Shown here in pieces: positions 1 to 5,550 of a stretch of 7,988 bases of DNA. Every line of letters begins with the position of its first letter. Within the stretch, counting starts at the first letter, position 1. The notes under the pieces were generated by a model. It was not told the DNA's origin. It was given only the letters and a program-made list of their open reading frames with translations, and searched no databases. The DNA is taken from contig JAKAPO010000099.1 of NCBI GenBank assembly GCA_021807065.1, positions 1-7,988 on the forward strand, written 5' to 3'. A program made the position numbers and the translations under genes. The stretch comes from a bacterium (GTDB lineage Bacteria > Vulcanimicrobiota > Vulcanimicrobiia > Vulcanimicrobiales > Vulcanimicrobiaceae).

Positions 1-1053
1 CGAGAGCTGCACGGGGACGACGCGGCCGCCGGAGAGGGCGATGAGCGCGCCGCTACCGCCTTCGAGCAGATAGCGCACCGCGCCGTAGCCGAGCGTGCGC
101 GTGTACTCGACGTCGAACGGCACCGGTTTGGCACAGCGAAGCTCGTAGCCAATGTCCTTCGCGACGACCAGGACGTCGACGCCGATCTCGTGCAGACGCC
201 GTTGCACCGCGTTGCGGAGCACCGCGCCGATGGGAATCTCACCGAGACGAATGTTACCGTAGGCGTCGCGCGAGATGTTCGCGAGCGCGTCGAGTTGCCG
301 CTCCGAAAGCCGTTCGGCGATGCCCTCCGCGACGATGGCGACGCCGTAGCCGTGGTGCGATGCCATGCGCTTGACCGTGGCGCCGGCGATCGTGTCGACG
401 ACCGCATCGAGATCGAGCTCCGCGGCGGGGAACTCTTCGGGAATAACCGCCAAATCTGCACCGGCAGCCTTGCAGATGCCGAGCGCCAATGCCCCAGACT
501 TGCGGCCCATCGTTACGACCAAGTACCAGCGCGCCGCCGTATGGGCGTCGACGATCAAATTCTCGACGATAGCCGCCCCGACCGATCTGGCGGTTTCGAA
601 ACCGAATGTCGGAGCGTTGTCGGGCAGCGGAAGGTCGTTGTCGATCGTCTTCGGCACCGTTGCAACGCCAATTTGGCCGCGCGTTCGCTCTGCGATGCGC
701 GCCGCTCCGTAGGTCGTGTCGTCGCCGCCGATCACGATGAGGTAGCGCACGCTCAGCTTCGACAATGCGGTCACGCAGTTGTTGATAGCGGCGGAATCTC
801 TCCCCGGGTTGGCACGCGACGTACGCAAGATCGAACCGCCCATTCCGTGAATGAAGGCGACGTCGTCGCGCGTTAGCTCGGTGACGTGTTCGACGTCGCC
901 GTCGACGAGATGCGCGTAACCGTCGTAGATGCCGACGACTCGCAGGCCGTTGTTGATTGCTTCGATAGTTGCCGACGCAATGACGCCGTTGATCCCCGGC
1001 GCCGGCCCACCGCCGACGAGAAGTGCCAGTCTCCCGGAAGCGTTGCTCGTCAT
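1..1053 (-). CDS. 6-phosphofructokinase, pyrophosphate-dependent type (3' end outside window)
   Basis: Phosphorylates fructose 6-phosphate to fructose 1,6-bisphosphate in the cytoplasm (glycolysis). The visible 351 codons start MTSNASGRLALLVGGGPAPG and remain open at the left edge, so the C-terminus is missing. Family motifs seen in order: the GGGPAPGIN phosphate loop (residues 14-22), GGDD (109-112), PKTIDND (134-140, with the likely catalytic base Asp138), GFETA (151-155), MGRKSG (182-187), PEE (204-206) and AEG (243-245). ATP-dependent enzymes of the E. coli type have Gly at the second Asp of GGDD and Gly at the Lys of PKTIDND. Asp112 and Lys135 here are the pair known to mark pyrophosphate-dependent members, so PPi is the inferred phosphoryl donor. 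The ATG overlaps the stop of the glycosidase gene in ATGA and I see no Shine-Dalgarno sequence, which suggests translational coupling. Family sure, donor fairly sure. Confidence 0.93.
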   Translation of the reverse strand, partial: MTSNASGRLALLVGGGPAPGINGVIASATIEAINNGLRVVGIYDGYAHLVDGDVEHVTELTRDDVAFIHGMGGSILRTSRANPGRDSAAINNCVTALSKLSVRYLIVIGGDDTTYGAARIAERTRGQIGVATVPKTIDNDLPLPDNAPTFGFETARSVGAAIVENLIVDAHTAARWYLVVTMGRKSGALALGICKAAGADLAVIPEEFPAAELDLDAVVDTIAGATVKRMASHHGYGVAIVAEGIAERLSERQLDALANISRDAYGNIRLGEIPIGAVLRNAVQRRLHEIGVDVLVVAKDIGYELRCAKPVPFDVEYTRTLGYGAVRYLLEGGSGALIALSGGRVVPVQLS

Positions 1054-2957
1054 GCCGTCGCCGCAGTGCGTGACGCGATTATCTGGGCGTAGCGCTCGCT
1101 TGCCGGTGTCGGAAGACGGATGAGATCCGGATCGGTGTCCAGTTCGATGTGATAGAGTCCGAAATCGCTGTTGCCGTCGAATCGCAAGCCCCACTCGCGA
1201 TTCGAGGTGATGCTCCAGCAGAGGTAGGCGACGACCGGAACGCCGTCCGCGACCGCGCGCTGCACTTGAAGGATGTGGCGCGCGATGTAATCCGCACGCG
1301 CCACGCGGCTGGCGGTCGTTACGCAGCCGTTTTCGATGACGACGATCGGCTTCCCCGGGAACTGATCGCGCTGCTCGCAGAGAATGTCGTGCAGTTCTCG
1401 CGCCCACACGGGCGCGTTCGCATACCGAAATTCCATAGCCGAGAGGAGGTGCTCCAGTTGTGCCGGTCGCAGCGAAGAGACGCCCCAGTAGTAGTCGAGC
1501 CCTATGAAATCGAGCGCTCCAACTGCCTCCGGTGGACAGAGGAATTGCGCTAGACGTCCGGACATGCCGAGGTTCCACCAGTTCGTTCCGAGCATCGTTG
1601 CGAAAATCGAGAGCGTTTTCCGAAGCCCATCGATGCGTTGCAGCCAGGAACGCGTCGCTCCAATCCGCTGTTCGCCGAAGAGCGGCACGAACTGCACGGC
1701 GCTTTCGTCACCAAGAACGCGCTTAGCGATCCGGCGAGCGAGATCCGGCTCCAGGCCGCTGAAGCCGCCCTTCCCGTCGGCGGAGCAGAGCGCATCGGCA
1801 CCGGGCTGGATACCAACGCGTAGGATGCCGTGCTTGCGAATGTTGCGCAACGAGTCGTCCAGGTCCGGCACGTCGCGTTCTTCACCCTCGGTCTGTGGAG
1901 CCTTGCCGATGTGTGCAACCGTCTTCCGGTTGTGCGCGCGTGGAAGTTCTGGATGCTCTTTCTTGAAATCGCGGATCGCTCGATCGACGGCGTTTAGGAG
2001 CGCGCGGCTCCCCAGGGGCATCGCAACGGCGTAGAGCTCTTCGTCACCGTTCGTGCGTTCGATGTAGTACGGCTCTGAAAAGAGCACGCGATCCATGCGT
2101 TCCTGCGTCATCGCGACCTGCGCGAGCGAGATGTCGACGGCACCGCGATCGACGACGTTCGCAGAACAGATCCTTTGTGCTTGAGAGCGCAGGTCGTCCG
2201 GCTCCCGCAGATGCGTCGCGCAACGATCGATCCAGCGCTGCAGCCAACGCGGCAGGCCCAAAACTAGAGGGTTGGCCCCAACCATTGCATCCGGCCGAAT
2301 GTCCTTGATCGCCGCGCGCGCACGCGCGTGCGCGCGAAAGAGGTTGGGGATGAGGCGCAGCACCGCTTCCATCTGTTCCGATCCCGTGGCGAAGGGCGGT
2401 AATCCCGGCGGTACGGGATACGAGCGCATCCACCATCCTTTGATATAGCCATAAACGAGCTGATTCGGCTCGTTGAGGGTCACGTAGTAGTCGATGAGCG
2501 TACCCAGCCGCTGCGCCACCTCGGTCGCATAAGCGGCCAGTCGATCGGGAAACCGCGAATCGAGCATTCCGGCACCACCGCCAGCCTCCTGCACGTGAAT
2601 CGGCCACGTATTGTGATGCAGCGTTACGATCGTCGTCATGCCAGCGCCACGCATGTACTGCAGCACGTCGCGGTAGTGTTCGAATGCGGCATCGTCCCAT
2701 ACGCCGGGCGACGGCTCCAAGCGGGCCCACGCAAGCGAGAGCCGGAAGGCGCGGCAGCCGAGGTTTCGCGCAAGGTCGACGTCCTCGCGATAGCGGTTCC
2801 AAAAATCCGTGGCCTTGCCGCGCGGTGTCAAGCCGCGAACCCGCTCCCAAACGTCGCGTATGTCGTCCTGGCCTGCATAGGCCTCGCACTGATGATCCGC
2901 CGTTGCGACGCCAAAGCGAAAGTCCGGCGGGAATCGCGGCAAGGCTTCTCCTGGCAT
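1050..2957 (-). CDS. GH1 family beta-glycosidase with an inserted, permuted solute-binding-protein lobe
   Basis: A 635-residue retaining beta-glycosidase. The barrel starts with FPPDFRFGVATADHQ (residues 9-23; Gln23 is the sugar-binding Gln). It continues with VTLHH (111-115), acid/base Glu163 in TLNEPN, DFIGLDYY (483-490), nucleophile Glu542 in VIENG, WSITSNREW (581-589) and FGLYHIELD (599-607). All catalytic positions are present. The usual Trp after the active-site His115 is Asn, and the Asn of NYY is Asp. The loop after EW lacks the Ser/Lys/Tyr pattern of 6-phospho-glycosidases, so an unphosphorylated glycoside is the likelier substrate. GH1 proteins are usually about 440-480 residues. 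Removing residues 256-435 leaves about 455, so the excess is one discrete insert (separate entry). There is no signal peptide, so it is cytoplasmic. It is the first gene of an operon with phosphofructokinase. The start is the ATG nearest the divergent neighbour, with no Shine-Dalgarno sequence. Substrate unknown. Confidence 0.92.
   Translation of the reverse strand: MPGEALPRFPPDFRFGVATADHQCEAYAGQDDIRDVWERVRGLTPRGKATDFWNRYREDVDLARNLGCRAFRLSLAWARLEPSPGVWDDAAFEHYRDVLQYMRGAGMTTIVTLHHNTWPIHVQEAGGGAGMLDSRFPDRLAAYATEVAQRLGTLIDYYVTLNEPNQLVYGYIKGWWMRSYPVPPGLPPFATGSEQMEAVLRLIPNLFRAHARARAAIKDIRPDAMVGANPLVLGLPRWLQRWIDRCATHLREPDDLRSQAQRICSANVVDRGAVDISLAQVAMTQERMDRVLFSEPYYIERTNGDEELYAVAMPLGSRALLNAVDRAIRDFKKEHPELPRAHNRKTVAHIGKAPQTEGEERDVPDLDDSLRNIRKHGILRVGIQPGADALCSADGKGGFSGLEPDLARRIAKRVLGDESAVQFVPLFGEQRIGATRSWLQRIDGLRKTLSIFATMLGTNWWNLGMSGRLAQFLCPPEAVGALDFIGLDYYWGVSSLRPAQLEHLLSAMEFRYANAPVWARELHDILCEQRDQFPGKPIVVIENGCVTTASRVARADYIARHILQVQRAVADGVPVVAYLCWSITSNREWGLRFDGNSDFGLYHIELDTDPDLIRLPTPASERYAQIIASRTAATA
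1629..1646. repeat. Direct repeat copy B, C-terminal edge of the inserted domain
   Basis: ATCGATGCGTTGCAGCCA on the plus strand. It encodes WLQRID (residues 438-443) on the minus strand. It matches copy A (2226-2246) at 17 of 18 aligned bases once a 3-base gap (one Trp codon) is allowed, in the same reading frame and exactly 200 codons from it. This may be the scar of a duplication-type insertion, or a coincidence of similar helices. Confidence 0.55.
1653..2192 (-). other. Inserted domain: circularly permuted lobe 1 of a family 3 solute-binding protein
   Basis: Residues about 256-435 of the GH1 protein, between barrel strands 5 and 6. The first part carries RGAVDIS (271-277), AMTQER (282-287), VLFSEPYY (291-298), YAVAMPLGS (309-317) and a helix LLNAVDRAIRDF (320-331). 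In ordinary family 3 binding proteins these are the second half of lobe 1 and the final C-terminal strand and helix. A charged linker follows (about 333-366). Then come LRNIRKHGILRVGI (370-383), GGFSGLEPDLARRIA (397-411) and VQFVP (421-425), which are normally the N-terminal half. The native order is therefore swapped. Lobe 2 (about 100 residues, expected after SEPYY) is replaced by a short turn, ERTNGDEE. Arg287 sits where family members bind the ligand's alpha-carboxylate. The reading frame is unbroken throughout. The homology is read from motifs by eye; any function as a sensor is inference. Confidence 0.82.
2226..2246. repeat. Direct repeat copy A, N-terminal edge of the inserted domain
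   Basis: ATCGATCCAGCGCTGCAGCC plus a final A on the plus strand. It encodes WLQRWID (residues 238-244) of the GH1 protein. It pairs with copy B at 1629-1646; the only differences are one transition and the extra Trp codon. Looping out one repeat and everything between would rejoin the GH1 reading frame as LPRWLQRIDGL. Confidence 0.55.
2313..2336. repeat. Alternating CG-rich pyrimidine-purine tract with a 22-base perfect palindrome
   Basis: Twenty-four consecutive bases alternate pyrimidine and purine (mostly CG steps). Positions 2315-2336 are a perfect self-complementary palindrome centred between 2325 and 2326. It lies inside the GH1 gene, where it encodes the Ala-Arg run in AHARARAAI (residues 209-217). 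Such tracts can adopt left-handed or cruciform DNA. Here it most simply results from GC-rich codons for Ala and Arg. Confidence 0.6.
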
Positions 2958-2965
2958 GCAGTAGC

Positions 2966-2994
2966 ATAGTAAACGACATGAGATTCAGCGGCAA
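2966..2994 (-). promoter_or_regulatory. Possible sigma-70-like promoter for the GH1-phosphofructokinase operon
   Basis: Read on the minus strand: TTGCCG (-35, 4 of 6 to consensus), a 17-base spacer, then TACTAT (-10, 4 of 6), ending eight bases before the GH1 ATG. Transcription would begin at or next to the ATG, giving a leaderless mRNA, which fits the absence of a Shine-Dalgarno sequence. The -35 box lies within the first codons of the divergent dehydrogenase gene. Weak matches, so tentative. Confidence 0.35.
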
Positions 2995-3709
2995 GACATG
3001 TATCGTGACCGGTGGAGGATCGGGCATCGGACGCGCAACCTGCCTGCGCATGGCGGCGGAGGGCGGCCGCATCGTGGTCGTCGATCTGCACCAGGACTCG
3101 GCCCAGGCGACCGTCGATCAGATTCACACCGCCGGGGGCGAGGCGACGGCGGCGACGGCAAACGTCGGCGATCCGGCGGAAGTACAGGCCGTCATTAAGC
3201 AAGCCGTCTCGCTCTATGGCGAGATCGGAGTGATCGTCAACGATGCCGCGATGATGACCTTCACCCCGATCGTCGACATTTCCGAGGACGACTTCTGGAG
3301 CGTCATCAAGGTCAACCTCGGGTCCGTCTTCTACTTTTCCAAATACGGCGCACGGCAGATGCCGCCGGGTTCAGCCATTGTCAATCTCAGCTCCGTGCAT
3401 GCCCACAAGACCACGCCGAACGTCGTGCCGTACGCGTCTTCCAAAGGCGCGATCGAAGCCTTCACCCGTGGCTTCAGCATCGAGATGCTCGCGAAAAAGA
3501 TTCGCGTCAACGCCATCGCGCCGGGCGCGGTCGACACGCCTATGCTCTGGAACAATCCCAACGTGAAGAGCGGGGCGGAGAAAGTCACGGGTGCGGTGGG
3601 CAAACCCGAAGACTTGGCCGCCGCTATCTGCTTTCTCGCGTCTGACGACGCCGCGTTCGTCAACGGAACCACCCTCATCGTTGATGGCGGCAGATTAGCG
3701 CAACTCTAG
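2978..3709 (+). CDS. SDR family NAD(P)-dependent oxidoreductase
   Basis: A 243-residue classical short-chain dehydrogenase/reductase, the usual family length. Seen: the nucleotide-binding TGGGSGIG (residues 11-18); an acidic Asp36 ending the second strand (VVVVDL), which favours NAD(H) over NADP(H); NDAA (88-91) in place of the common NNAG; and the catalytic set Asn113, Ser139, Tyr152 and Lys156 (the YASSK motif). RVNAIAPGAVDTP (176-188) and a C-terminal FVNGTTLIVDGG follow. It reversibly oxidises an alcohol or sugar hydroxyl in the cytoplasm; the substrate cannot be read from sequence. The ATG at 2978 is chosen because MRFSGKTCIVTGG is a typical N-terminus; 98 upstream in-frame codons lie antisense to GH1 and look non-homologous. 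No clear Shine-Dalgarno sequence. Its start faces the GH1 start across 20 bases, so the two may be co-regulated and act on related carbohydrates (inference). Confidence 0.93.
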   Translation: MRFSGKTCIVTGGGSGIGRATCLRMAAEGGRIVVVDLHQDSAQATVDQIHTAGGEATAATANVGDPAEVQAVIKQAVSLYGEIGVIVNDAAMMTFTPIVDISEDDFWSVIKVNLGSVFYFSKYGARQMPPGSAIVNLSSVHAHKTTPNVVPYASSKGAIEAFTRGFSIEMLAKKIRVNAIAPGAVDTPMLWNNPNVKSGAEKVTGAVGKPEDLAAAICFLASDDAAFVNGTTLIVDGGRLAQL

Positions 3710-4360
3710 CACGAGCGAAATATTGTCCGCCGAGCCATCGTTGTAGGTTCCTTCGTAGCGTGTGAACACGACCGTCACGATCGCCTGCGTTGCGGCTTTC
3801 GGGACACGCCCTGATCTCGACCGATACAAGAGGCCGGTGGCATCCTGGCGCTGCTGAGGCGTGACGGGGCCGAGCGTCGCGCTTCCGACGGATGCACCGG
3901 ATGCATTGCGGAACGTGACCGTCGCGGTTGCGTCGTCGTCTTGGTTCGACCAACCGCCGAGCCAGGCGGAAAACGTGTAGCGAACGGTTCCGGTCTTGAT
4001 GGCGGCGAGCGATGGACGGAGAGAGATCGTCTGGGTCGCGGTCGATCTCGCGGCGTTGCCGCCCTCGAAATCATTCTTGCCGCGGTGCTTTGGGCCGAAA
4101 GAGTTCCGATCGGGGAAGCCGCCGGGAATCCCGTACTGCACCGCGGTGAACTGGCCCGTCGTCGTCCAGCCGGACGGCTTGACGATTTGGGTATCGCTCG
4201 ATGCACCGACATTTGCCTCTGCACCGCCGTTCACCACAAGATTCCGGCCAAACTGGCTCGTCGCTGGTGCCGCAGAGACTGCGAACACCGTTCCTAGCAG
4301 TACTGCACCGATTGCCGCGACTGCGATGTACCGATAAGAATGCGTGATCTTCTCCTCCAT
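3695..4360 (-). CDS. Exported galactose-binding-like beta-sandwich protein
   Basis: A 221-residue protein. The N-terminus has a charged start (MEEKITHSYR), a hydrophobic stretch at about residues 11-29 and an Ala-rich cleavage region near 30-33, so it is probably exported. The mature part begins NLVVNGGAEA (40-49) and continues with PSGWTTTGQFTAVQYG (62-77), SAWLGGW (131-137) and YNDGSADNISLVLEL (206-220). This pattern is common in bacterial exported proteins with a galactose-binding-like/FBA-like beta-sandwich and suggests binding of carbohydrate or another surface ligand. No catalytic residues or anchor are visible. It is 66 bases downstream of the lipocalin-like gene on the same strand, so probably co-transcribed. 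Its last 15 bases overlap the end of the dehydrogenase gene. A GGAGGAG run lies just after the ATG rather than before it, but no better downstream start exists. Confidence 0.75.
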   Translation of the reverse strand: MEEKITHSYRYIAVAAIGAVLLGTVFAVSAAPATSQFGRNLVVNGGAEANVGASSDTQIVKPSGWTTTGQFTAVQYGIPGGFPDRNSFGPKHRGKNDFEGGNAARSTATQTISLRPSLAAIKTGTVRYTFSAWLGGWSNQDDDATATVTFRNASGASVGSATLGPVTPQQRQDATGLLYRSRSGRVPKAATQAIVTVVFTRYEGTYNDGSADNISLVLELR

Positions 4361-4426
4361 TTCACGTGTATCTACTCGCTGGGATGGGTCCTAGGAGCCT
4401 GCATGCGCGTGACGCCTCACTCGCGC

Positions 4427-4987
4427 TCATCTCGTCCAGACCGCGATGTTATCGGTGGCCGCAGTGCCGCTCGCGGGGCTGTTGTAACCGATGTCCATCG
4501 TCAGCGTGGAGGCGGTGCACGTGTAGCTGAACGTATCGAAGAACTTCCGCTTTTTCGTATACGTTCGGTCGGGCAGAGTCGTCGTTACGTATACGCTGCT
4601 GTGAACAGGCGAGAGAATATCCGAATAGCCGTAATCTGTGTGGAAGCGGTCGGGAAGCAACTTGTCACCACGTTGTGGATTCTTCCTGCTCGCGTTAACG
4701 TAGAAGGTCTCGACCCCGGTGATCTGTTCGCTGCCAAGCATCGGTATGCCGACGTACGGCGCCGATCCGGTCAAGACGACCGTCGTGTATCCGCTCCTGC
4801 GGATCGTCATCTTCGCCCCTGCAACGCCCCCTGCGCGCAGCCCGGGAATAGTAGACGACATTCTCTTCAGTACCCAGTTCCCCACAAGGCACGGATCGAC
4901 GTTTCTCGCAGGTCTGGCCGAAATGCTTGGCGCGAACACCGCGCTCAAGAGCACGGACGTGCAGACGAGCGCGGCGGTACTTCTCAT
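4427..4987 (-). CDS. Small exported protein, possibly lipocalin-like
   Basis: A 186-residue protein with a clear signal peptide (MRSTAALVCTSVLLSAVFAP, residues 1-20, probable cleavage near the Ala at 24). The mature protein starts with DPCLVGNWVLK (31-41), the pattern seen at the first strand of lipocalin-like beta-barrels. It alternates beta-type segments such as GYTTVVLTG (66-74) and SSVYVTTTLP (130-139), and ends with FSYTCTASTLTMDI (153-166) and AVWTR. Cys33 and Cys157 could form a disulfide linking first and last strands. The start at 4987 is chosen because it gives the signal peptide and has AGGGAG six bases upstream; an in-frame extension to 5128 has neither. I do not recognise a named family, and ligand binding in the periplasm or outside the cell is inference. 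Probably first gene of a pair with the beta-sandwich protein. Confidence 0.78.
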   Translation of the reverse strand: MRSTAALVCTSVLLSAVFAPSISARPARNVDPCLVGNWVLKRMSSTIPGLRAGGVAGAKMTIRRSGYTTVVLTGSAPYVGIPMLGSEQITGVETFYVNASRKNPQRGDKLLPDRFHTDYGYSDILSPVHSSVYVTTTLPDRTYTKKRKFFDTFSYTCTASTLTMDIGYNSPASGTAATDNIAVWTR

Positions 4988-5232
4988 AAGCGGCTCCCTT
5001 TTTCCATGGGCGCGAGGCGGCGATCTTCGCCAGGGCGACGCGCTGCGCCTAGGGGGATCGCGGATTTGCAATCTGCTCTTGAAACTCAGGGGCTGAACGC
5101 AGGTGCCCAAGCTTCCGAAGCGGGCCACGGTACCCTCGCGCTGGTGCTTGGGGCGCTCGACACCGGACGTTTTGCGCGCCCATACAGTACGAAAAGCGTT
5201 ACGCTTCCGTAGACCGTGCGAGCCGTTTCAGT
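4988..5232. other. Gene-free stretch upstream of the lipocalin-like gene
   Basis: About 245 bases with no convincing gene on either strand. Open frames cross it but show no recognisable motif. It should hold the promoter of the minus-strand exported-protein pair; I see no good -35/-10 pair. An upstream part of the TnpB gene would be expected at its right end, but no RuvC-I or RuvC-II motif is visible in any frame. Confidence 0.5.
4994..4999 (-). promoter_or_regulatory. Shine-Dalgarno sequence AGGGAG
   Basis: Minus-strand AGGGAG, six bases before the ATG at 4987. It decides the start of the lipocalin-like gene in favour of the form with a clean signal peptide. It is the only strong ribosome-binding site I see in the window. 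Confidence 0.7.
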
Positions 5233-5550
5233 GTGGGTTCGAAACTGGTGCAGGCAACAAGCTCGACCAATCCAGGTTTCAAAAGTTGGTATCTCGAGGG
5301 ACTCACGCTCTCAGAGAGTCTCTGGACGTGCGCATCGTGCGGCACGTCCCACGACCGCGACCTCAACGCGGCCGCGAACCTCGCGCGATACCCGGAGAGT
5401 TGGGCCGGGTCAGCCTGTGGAGCCGAAGGCGCTCGCGGCGGTCATCAGACCGACGTAAAACCGGCGGCGTAGAAGCAGGAAGAGATGCTTGGAATTCATG
5501 TCCGTGCTTTTCACAACGATTGGTACTCGCAATCCCACTTGCGACCATAA
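5233..5550 (+). pseudogene. tnpB: Decayed C-terminal fragment of an IS200/IS605-family TnpB
   Basis: The frame from 5233 contains EGLTLSESLWTCASCGTSHD followed by RDLNAAANL, at 5290-5376. This is the C-terminal zinc-knuckle half-site (CxxC) and the RuvC-III motif DRDxNAA of TnpB, the RNA-guided nuclease of IS605-type transposons. It ends in a TAG at 5470. The same frame then continues KQEEMLGIHV to TAA at 5548-5550, like the VKQE tails of many TnpB proteins, so the TAG looks like a later nonsense mutation. The first zinc half-site expected after SS (about 5266-5290) has lost both cysteines. RuvC-I, RuvC-II and the whole N-terminal two thirds (TnpB is normally about 350-450 residues) are absent, as is TnpA. 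It is a dead remnant. Element ends and a guide-RNA segment could not be delimited. Confidence 0.8.

Noticed and set aside
190..876. 228-codon plus-strand frame opposite phosphofructokinase
   Set aside because: Antisense shadow; the minus strand carries all phosphofructokinase motifs.
1050..2957. Assembly chimera or frameshift as the explanation for the mixed GH1/binding-protein frame
   Set aside because: The frame is unbroken over 635 codons, both GH1 halves are complete, and the insert sits cleanly in a barrel loop. Not formally excluded without read data or homologues.
2684..2977. 98-codon in-frame N-terminal extension of the dehydrogenase
   Set aside because: It lies antisense to GH1, is Arg-rich, and the dehydrogenase fold starts right at MRFSGKTCIVTGG.
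2044..3072. Long open frame (342 codons) on the minus strand over the GH1 start region
   Set aside because: Arg/Pro/Ala-rich frame shadow of GH1, which shows clear family motifs in its own frame; no motif of its own.
4361..4426. Terminator or separate promoter between the two exported-protein genes
   Set aside because: Only very short self-complementary stretches (for example GCATGC) and no T-run; -10-like boxes match too poorly.
4988..5128. 47-codon N-terminal extension of the lipocalin-like protein
   Set aside because: The start at 4987 has AGGGAG upstream and opens a normal signal peptide; the extension is Arg/Pro-rich with no motif.
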